From the NCBI GenBank assembly GCA_902470765.1, contig CABRHW010000028.1:1-20975 (forward strand): a stretch of 20,975 bases of DNA, read 5' to 3'. The position numbers and the translations under genes were made by a program. The stretch comes from an uncultured Collinsella sp. GTDB lineage: Bacteria; Actinomycetota; Coriobacteriia; Coriobacteriales; Coriobacteriaceae. This document shows positions 17,701 to 20,975 of the stretch, piece after piece. Each line of letters starts with the position of its first letter. The first letter of the stretch is position 1. The notes below the pieces were generated by a model, which was not told the origin of the DNA, made no database searches, and saw only the letters and a list, made by a program, of their open reading frames with translations.

Positions 17701-20700
17701 CGGCAGGGTGAACTTAAATGTAAAGGTCAGGTCTTCGCCCTTCGCATCCTTGGTAGGCGCGGTGAGGCCATCGTCTGCCGTCACGGTCTTGGTCACTTGC
17801 AGACGTGCCACGCGACGATCGGTATACTGCACGGCCGTTGCCGTGGTAAAGAGATGGTTGAGCTGAAGCGTACCCAGGTCAGTACGAGTCTTGGAGGCAT
17901 CGTCTATATATGCTGAGTCATCCTCTTGATAGAGGGCCATGCGGTTGATACCCGTATCGGCAAAGATCGTCGCCAGCTGGCCGTTGCGCTCGCCACCGTC
18001 CTCGACATAGCGCAAGACGGTCTTGGTGCCCTGCGCCGTCTTGTCATAGCGCATGTGCATCAGGTCGTTCGCCAGAGAAGGCGTTACACCCTCGGCGGTG
18101 CACTCCTGGCCCCACGTCAGGCTTCCGCTGGCGTCAACGGTCGCACTCTGCAGCTTGCCCTTGATGTGCGTAAGCGTGTTGTCAATCGAGTCGGGAGAGC
18201 CAAACTGCGCCAGGGAAGCAATCAGCGAACCCGGGCCGCTCATGCTGCGCACGCCGTCGAACTCATCGCCGGCATCAACGTACACACCAGAGTCGTCCAC
18301 GATCACCTTGGTGATGGTGGTATTTAGCTCATAGCCGTCCGGACTTCCAGACTCACGCAGGTAGTACGTACCCTTGATAAGGGGTGCATGGTTTACGGAA
18401 TTGAGCGGGAAGCACGCCGCGCCCTCAATCTCATACGGGTAGGTCAAGCCATTCGCCTGCACGGTGTCATACGGCGTGGCGCCAGGCCTAATGGCATAGG
18501 TGCTAGGGCTATTGCCGGTAACGTCGTCTGCCTTGTACAGTTGAAACGTTGCGCCGTTGACGGGCTCACCCAAGTCGTCGACCTTCTGCACAAACAGACG
18601 ATTCTGAACGTTCGTGAGGTGGATCACCGTAGAGAACTGCCTGTTTATCGTTTGATATTTGACCATAGAGGTGTTGTCTTTGGTTGCCCCCGCCAGAGAC
18701 GATGCCGTGGTGTGATACACCGCCACGGTATATTCCGCCTTCGACTTGTCCGTCATCATGGCGGCGTACTTCTCGATATCGCCAGGCAGCGACCTGACCG
18801 TTACCTCATAGTCGCCCTTGGTGTTGACGCCAAAGACGCTCGTATCTGCCGATTTGGCAGCCTCGACCGCGCCCTCAATACCGTGTTTGGAACACAGCTT
18901 ATAGCCATTGAGCGGGTTGCCCGTAACCGCCGTCCACGCTTTTTCGTCCGTGTCTTTCTTAGTTTCATCGGTGCGCTTGAGCACCACGGCAAAGGTCGTA
19001 CCCGAGCTAATGGGTTTATCCTTATTGTCTTTTGTCTCTTTGCTAAGGGAAATGGTCTCCTTAGCGGCCAGATAGCCGCCGTTCAGCCACATGCGGCTGC
19101 CCGTCCATTGTTCGTTGTTGGCTGTTGTGACCGTTGTTTGCGGCGCAACCACCACGCCACCCGTGCCACTTGCCGCGGCCTTGTACTGCAGGTGCAGCTC
19201 ACCTGGCGTTGCATTGGTCGATGAGGTCAGACTCGAGCGATATCCCGCGGGCAGGCCTGTCTCTTTGAGTACAAAGTAGTTATGTCCATCAGCATGCTGG
19301 TTATCAAATGAAAGGACGGAGCCGTCGTCCGACTTCAGAAGCACCAGCCGACCCTTATCGTCCGTCGTACCTTGAGCGATGGGATCGCCCTGCGTCTTCC
19401 AGCTGGCATCCGACTGATACAGCGCAAACTTGGCGTCCTGGACTGCCTCACCGTTCTGATCGACCTTCTCGACCTCGGACGACGGCAGCGTGGTGAGATT
19501 GAACTTAAGCGACATATTCGATGCGCCCGCGCCGCGCTCCAGATAGAAGAAGCTCAGCGTGTGCTTGGAGCTGTTGAGGAAGGTGTTGCCGGAGAATCTT
19601 CTGTTTGAAGTATCTGTGCCGGCAGCTTGGAACATCGCCTTAATGGTGGTGTCTTGAATTGTCTTTTCGGGATCATTTGCATTGTCAACATGACCGACAT
19701 GCACGCCACCGGTGGCGAAGTTGATCTTGAGCGTCGCCTTCTCGTGAATGCCACCCAGATCGCCCACGAGTACGCCATCGATGTACACCCAGACGTCGTC
19801 GTCACCCGAGAACTCAAAGACCATATCCTCGCCTTTGGTGGTCTTGCCACCGTTAGGCTGGACAAACTCCGTGGTCATGGACATGCCAAAGTGGTGGTTG
19901 AGCTTATCGTTCGTTCCGTCCGTTATTCCTATAGGAGAGAGCCGGCCGTTCCTCTCTTCAAAAACCTTGTCAGCCGAGTCAAAGGGGAAGAACTGACCCC
20001 GATTCGCATCCGACACGCTGTCCTTATATACGCCCGCCTTATCGTAGACGTCAAAGGAGTTAGTCGTGAAGTTATACACAGCATAGTTGCCGTCAGAGCC
20101 GTACGAATCGTAAACGTAATAGCCATCCTTGAGCTGGAAAAGGCCTTGTACGTTGTTGTGAACGGCCTTGCCGTCCTGCTTGCCATTTGCCTGGCTGTCG
20201 TTATTAAAGAGATAATCGAGCGACTCGTCTTTGTACGTACCGTGCGTGTTATACGAGGTGTAGGTGCCAGCATTGATCGACGGATAGCCCTTTACCAGTG
20301 TGTTCTTCACAAACGAAAGACGTCCAAAGCCGCCAATAGCACTTTTTCCCGTCCATTTATTAATGCCCGATCCGGCACCGCCATTGAACTTGAGCTGATG
20401 GTCTTTATTGATGCCGGTGTTGTCATTCTTGTTGTCGTTGTTTATGTTCTTCGAGCTGTCGTTGTCGCCGTTCACGACCCAGTAGTCGAACAGATTGACC
20501 GTAGTGCCGGTGGGATTCACCGTCTGCACGGTATGGTTGCTAAAAGGAACCGCTTGATCGGCCGACGCACTCGTCGCACCAAACATGAGCGCACACGCCG
20601 CCAGCGGGACGGCCAAAACCCTCAGGGCACGCTTGGCGGTATTGGTTTTCTTGCCAAAAGGCTTTAGCATTTCTCGAGCTCTCGCACACACGCGATTCAT
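8722..20700 (-). CDS. Giant sortase-anchored multidomain adhesin (Spy0128/FctA, CnaB, DUF11 modules)
   Basis: 3992 residues, exported and probably wall-linked. Signal peptide 1-47 (cleavage after ATSASA). A fibro-slime/PA14-like head spans about 180-405, with GDDDVWVYIDG near 295. CnaB/SpaA-like modules lie at about 406-510 and 698-800 (KETGLPAGY, RESGSPDGY), and a DUF5979-like module at 964-1120. About 15 Spy0128/FctA-type modules follow (1130-2417, 2806-2943, 3051-3915), interrupted by two DUF11 modules (2418-2677) and DUF5979-like modules (2678-2805, 2944-3050). These modules keep Lys (KxL), Glu and Asn (FTNxY), the residues of self-forming isopeptide bonds. A Pro/Gly/Ser segment, MPDTG (3957-3961), a hydrophobic helix and RRRR end it. 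I chose ATG 20700 because GGGGAGG lies 6 nt upstream; an ATG at 20766 adds 22 residues without a ribosome site. No frameshift interrupts it. The likely role is a long stalk presenting the N-terminal head; the ligand is unknown. Confidence 0.93.
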   Translation of the reverse strand: MNRVCARAREMLKPFGKKTNTAKRALRVLAVPLAACALMFGATSASADQAVPFSNHTVQTVNPTGTTVNLFDYWVVNGDNDSSKNINNDNKNDNTGINKDHQLKFNGGAGSGINKWTGKSAIGGFGRLSFVKNTLVKGYPSINAGTYTSYNTHGTYKDESLDYLFNNDSQANGKQDGKAVHNNVQGLFQLKDGYYVYDSYGSDGNYAVYNFTTNSFDVYDKAGVYKDSVSDANRGQFFPFDSADKVFEERNGRLSPIGITDGTNDKLNHHFGMSMTTEFVQPNGGKTTKGEDMVFEFSGDDDVWVYIDGVLVGDLGGIHEKATLKINFATGGVHVGHVDNANDPEKTIQDTTIKAMFQAAGTDTSNRRFSGNTFLNSSKHTLSFFYLERGAGASNMSLKFNLTTLPSSEVEKVDQNGEAVQDAKFALYQSDASWKTQGDPIAQGTTDDKGRLVLLKSDDGSVLSFDNQHADGHNYFVLKETGLPAGYRSSLTSSTNATPGELHLQYKAAASGTGGVVVAPQTTVTTANNEQWTGSRMWLNGGYLAAKETISLSKETKDNKDKPISSGTTFAVVLKRTDETKKDTDEKAWTAVTGNPLNGYKLCSKHGIEGAVEAAKSADTSVFGVNTKGDYEVTVRSLPGDIEKYAAMMTDKSKAEYTVAVYHTTASSLAGATKDNTSMVKYQTINRQFSTVIHLTNVQNRLFVQKVDDLGEPVNGATFQLYKADDVTGNSPSTYAIRPGATPYDTVQANGLTYPYEIEGAACFPLNSVNHAPLIKGTYYLRESGSPDGYELNTTITKVIVDDSGVYVDAGDEFDGVRSMSGPGSLIASLAQFGSPDSIDNTLTHIKGKLQSATVDASGSLTWGQECTAEGVTPSLANDLMHMRYDKTAQGTKTVLRYVEDGGERNGQLATIFADTGINRMALYQEDDSAYIDDASKTRTDLGTLQLNHLFTTATAVQYTDRRVARLQVTKTVTADDGLTAPTKDAKGEDLTFTFKFTLPESQKGYEAHVVDASGQPVGNSFMLKNGATHSIKAGETIRVYDLMQGDKYSVSELTTKGEESNGNVLASIVNTVTGSADESVLPAGFSLVSRRAGGEEQSGTGNTIEGTIAALVGGSIPASNKLEFTNNYSANSVTLDARSGLSAKKVLEGREWADGDTFTAQLTAEDGVPMPEGARSKVATVELTMKAQTATFGDITYDKPDTYAYTIKEVVPGSDAGADGISYSAASYTATVVVEDNHAGALVVTSVKVTQVRDDAGAETNKEVSEKVATFTNHYDEHEKDIIIHAQKNLTDNAGTFKLAQNTFGFTLEGVGGYADASATFSPDTVDRSIKAPMPQGAEGNSATVGNNADGTVTWPAISYTAKADAGRAYVYKFAENSGSVAGMTYDGSVYYAVVRNAKKGAGIETSIEYYKTAANGSVEQLKTNVTPSFTNIYNVEPTSVTLQGQKTLSGRDWNQGESYTFNLTAAADDASTTGLSKTTKQAVTDGAVAINTDRATAGAPESGRVASFAFGTEAAPTVTFNRAGTFSFNITENAAQDGQAGMSMDKHTARATVVVTDLDESGEHTGKLHVSSVTYANTGASDADKIVTDKAAFTNAYHASGTFGGVTVSKTLQGRASAAGQFTFAVTGLWYNGVQTSVNSAEANLSNKAAGTGVSGAVVSASGEEKLFARTLTEQDLGHTFAYRIHENQPAAAGYTYDTGYTGDAIVLVKVLARENDPAKLYTVTTVLKGAGVTALLGDGTDASALTDDKIAELKQKPNTYVQQYDTSEAGTTTPAVSFVNRYEASLDYGVAGGLQIEKTLTYPEGATVFGSPKSTFRYIVKPADKTSASKVGISMDGKVYETANVEANVPNTVSLVPARGLTLTQNDAGKTFTYTVSEIDDKATGYTYDNTVHTVRVVVADNGDGTLRVTTSVSKQVDGKDELEGQWIYPSDATSTGVATVKFKNTYTVAEAATYTPSVTKVVAGANAPDKFTFAMTAADDVTKAAIDGKLITGSSMSAENGYAEKKQTKEGLKDGEHYQLDFSKLTFNKPGTYKFAINEVAANSGLGEWKYDQHVYTVTVTVTDEGGKLVARADGTTGSEGFIFTNSYQTSTSYELQGGLEIVKTLNGHDLHAGMFGFTVTGEDDASIEKLNKLLRADEGKLTVTNDEPQADGTSHTGILGGLTFATGDADKTFAYKIVENGGGRGGYTYDSTYWKVEIAVKKRDNGSLYTVTTVKHYDANDVEEPRDANTFSSESGTAKAQVSFTNSYIATGTFDGLAAEKVMDSGDKIKADQYTFDLYAEKADGTLEKMDEGKTQASENGIATVDFGEVYFKLGDATSESHESAKDLADYVKNGVATKQHNADHTTTYSFNLLAKERFAILPDGVRPVDTSATCRVLLEVTDNNNGKLTSKVTYRNGTENGKIVFHNTRDKVKTIGTVAKPDVDIDGQLLSVGDSYVYTINWVNTEADANGNLVPANVTVTDKLPAGVVFEAFEGECADKGAASGQSLTWDLGKQPAGSHGSVRVRVKITEDAVEDAQGAVGTVKNAATITVGNKSYTGTTTNYVPKKSESDAQDSSGLGIKLGDELTYTIGYKNTEGASATVKITDAVPAGTEFVEFAGDHKDAGSKDNDGSLTWTLKDVPAGKEGTVQFKVRVTENAFKSGGASGDISNQASVAVGNNPAVKTNTTTDEVSDGRLTLSKTVTAAEGITAPNKAFTFKVLLYQADGTTPLAGTFALAGRLSGTNGTYVSGQIKSGDTIELKAGGSVTVTLPMGAHYEVQELDSKGNLMTSEDGFAVADKANTQKGIVGQATQVGFTNIYSVESTKVENAFKVQKKISGRNWTTSDAFTMTLTAQGEAPMPKGAQDGVSTIALSKDVQVGNFGTIEYTKPGTYTYVIAEQAGDETELTFSKATYRATVTVTDDGAGRLSAKTKIAQLTDDAGNAAERTVEAAVFTNTAKTGSLTVKKTVVGGDSQREFGFTVALADGDGEPVSGTFGEGENAVTFTDGKAAFALKHGGEKAITGLPVGARYTVTEDAAEGYATTADGAEDTVTEAGATAAFTNTYGTAAEGRDVSTAGLFTKTLKGRDWAEGDSFQFTLTGEDSAPMPEGSSDGSKTVSVTAADGTKAGDKVAFDFGAIRYTLDDIKDAGFAEVGGKRVRAKTFTYTVREVRPDDGSAIAGVSYDGRVATMTVTVTDDGSGNLTATTPAIAQASGGDFVNTYTTGLDYSARAGVRLSKTLSGRAMEAGQFAFTVTADAETAAKLGLETGEDAYAVAAADDGEAAVVDLVGGAAGNGVKFTDADAGETYSFTVAETKLGGEGYANDAAPRTVTVAPGYDAATGKLTVTTTVAKDGVEVARSEVSTADDATAAPAPVTVAFQNSYEATGTLGGEGSVAIDATKTLTGRAAAADEFSFSVRDAQGNVVATASNRASGDGEAAELAFSPIAYTTGSLEQMVADGAATKTADGSWTIPYTVSEDTAALPAGVTAAASSFGITVKVTDDGKGGLDVAVTYPEGCDGKLSFVNGYGTNEAPVDLAGTKTLALGQAGLGLTQADIAGKYTFKIEPLDGAPAPADASGKTVTEATNDAAGNVALGRVTFRQPSDLDDVEIDGDGLRTKTFAYRVSESGSVDGVVNDAVAARTFTVKVVEDTNAGTLKAEVLPAEGTLEGKGAFEFTNTYGVGPAPSSVTDQIKVNKKLKGRDLFEGEFEFQLVEINADGSESVAATGKNAADGTVALNPVTYTAPGTHSYELREVAGTAGGVTYDKATRRVRTTVTDAGNGTLTVRHELVDAEGNPTGDGSVTFTNGYEAAPVTLRLGAAKVLKGAELKAGQFSFELKGRGGKVMSTARNAADGSVTFDALTFKQAGTYTFTVGEVDDGQAHVTYDKAVHKIVVTVGDEAADGSKTGYLSAKVSYEGDANLPPVFTNSYAEEPGTPGTPENPGTPGGGSDGGSDSGSGGSSGGDGSKGGMPDTGDRSLPATALGAMAGIGALAVAGGAALYRRRR
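8955..17316 (-). repeat. Tandem isopeptide-type module array within the giant adhesin
   Basis: Roughly 120-185-residue modules begin with a KxLxGR-like strand (for example KTLSGRDW, KTLKGRDW, KKISGRNW), pass a YTxxE-like strand and end in FTNxY. Approximate module starts on the DNA are 17310, 16880, 16400, 15905, 15345, 14850, 14425, 13940, 12285, 11550, 11075, 10590, 10155, 9700 and 9320. Several carry the PMPEG motif typical of this family. DUF11 modules occupy about 12668-13450 and DUF5979-like modules 12285-12668 and 11550-11870. The modules are diverged rather than recent copies, so the array is old or assembled from different sources. Confidence 0.8.
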
Positions 20701-20706
20701 GAAGGC

Positions 20707-20713
20707 CCTCCCC
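20707..20713 (-). promoter_or_regulatory. Ribosome binding site fixing the giant adhesin start
   Basis: GGGGAGG on the minus strand lies 6 nt before the ATG at 20698-20700. The two upstream in-frame ATGs (20721 and 20766) have no comparable site, and the signal peptide fits this start. Confidence 0.8.
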
Positions 20714-20744
20714 AAATCCATGAGGACGGCAAGCAGCGGCTCGC

Positions 20745-20803
20745 TATATATGTGTGTCGTCCCCATCGATGCAAATATACGCCCCCCCCGCGCAGAAACG
20801 CAA
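20745..20803 (-). promoter_or_regulatory. Candidate promoter region with G8 run, giant adhesin gene
   Basis: On the minus strand TTGCGT (20798-20803) and TATATT (20774-20779) are 18 bp apart, and the spacer contains eight consecutive G residues (C8 at 20782-20789). A second, weaker pair is TTGCAT (20769-20774) and TATATA (20745-20750), also 18 bp apart. A further TATATT lies at 20817-20822. The leader from the first pair would be about 65 nt. Which pair is used is not known. Confidence 0.45.
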
Positions 20804-20920
20804 GGCAGGACATCGCAATATACTTAAAATTGTAGCAATTTAAACGACCCACTATTCCGCGTCAGGTTGCCACTCGGTCGTCAAATCGAACCCCTTGATT
20901 ATCGACTTTATCCGAACACC

Positions 20921-20958
20921 TCCCACATTCATCCGCACATGTGCGGATGAATGTGGGA
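20921..20958. repeat. Perfect 38-bp palindrome
   Basis: The two 19-bp halves starting TCCCACATTC and ending GAATGTGGGA are exact reverse complements with no loop, centred on CACATGTG. No T-run follows on either side, which argues against a simple terminator. It lies about 220 bp upstream of the giant adhesin start, close to the window edge, so its neighbour on the right is unseen. Confidence 0.9.
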
Positions 20959-20975
20959 ACCCGATACCCTGAGGG

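Noticed and set aside
9070..17916. Very long plus-strand open frames (1746 and 1164 codons) opposite the giant adhesin gene
   Set aside because: They are the antisense of a GC-rich, strongly codon-biased gene. Their products are low-complexity His/Arg/Gly/Val-rich sequence without domains or ribosome sites, while the minus strand encodes recognisable modules throughout.
20701..20766. ATG at 20766 as start of the giant adhesin
   Set aside because: It lacks a ribosome site and would add 22 residues before a normal signal peptide; ATG 20700 has GGGGAGG at 6 nt.

Overview
The window looks like chromosome of a GC-rich Gram-positive gut actinobacterium. My best guess is the class Coriobacteriia, probably Collinsella. 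This is an inference from high GC, strong Shine-Dalgarno sites, variant sortase signals (LANTGD, MPDTGD) with Arg/Lys-rich tails, and an AAA_14/DUF4143 ATPase. No rRNA or other taxonomic marker is present. Six protein genes and one RNA gene are well supported.

Layout, left to right. 1-553 has no gene. It carries an array of 15-bp half-sites in alternating orientation with an exact 62-bp period (61-323) and a 129-bp nested inverted repeat (384-512). 554-1105 (-) is a flavodoxin-fold protein. 1558-2751 (-) is an AAA_14/DUF4143 ATPase bracketed by two near-identical double palindromes (1495-1542, 2775-2821). 2822-3244 has no gene but contains a helically phased TTCGC array. 3245-6976 (-) is a two-gene operon for a heterodimeric ABC exporter, one subunit consensus and one with a degenerate catalytic site. 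7153-8184 (+) is a secreted coiled-coil protein with a LANTGD wall-sorting signal. 8231-8267 is a probable bidirectional terminator and 8396-8522 a very long hairpin. 8531-8631 (-) is the SRP 4.5S RNA gene.

8722-20700 (-) is one giant gene of 3992 codons. It encodes a secreted, sortase-anchored stalk adhesin: signal peptide, fibro-slime/PA14-like head, CnaB/SpaA-like modules, about 15 Spy0128/FctA-type isopeptide modules with interleaved DUF11 and DUF5979-like modules, a Pro/Gly/Ser-rich wall segment, then MPDTGD, a membrane helix and RRRR. Its upstream region holds a run of eight C/G bases between candidate promoter elements. A perfect 38-bp palindrome lies near the window edge.

How the genes work together: the two wall-anchored proteins are surface functions and need a sortase, which is not in the window. 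The ABC pair is a self-contained exporter. The flavodoxin-like gene and the ATPase are single-gene units. The most unusual content is the variety of long palindromes and phased arrays between genes, the ATPase cassette with matched palindromic ends, and the size and mosaic composition of the giant adhesin gene.
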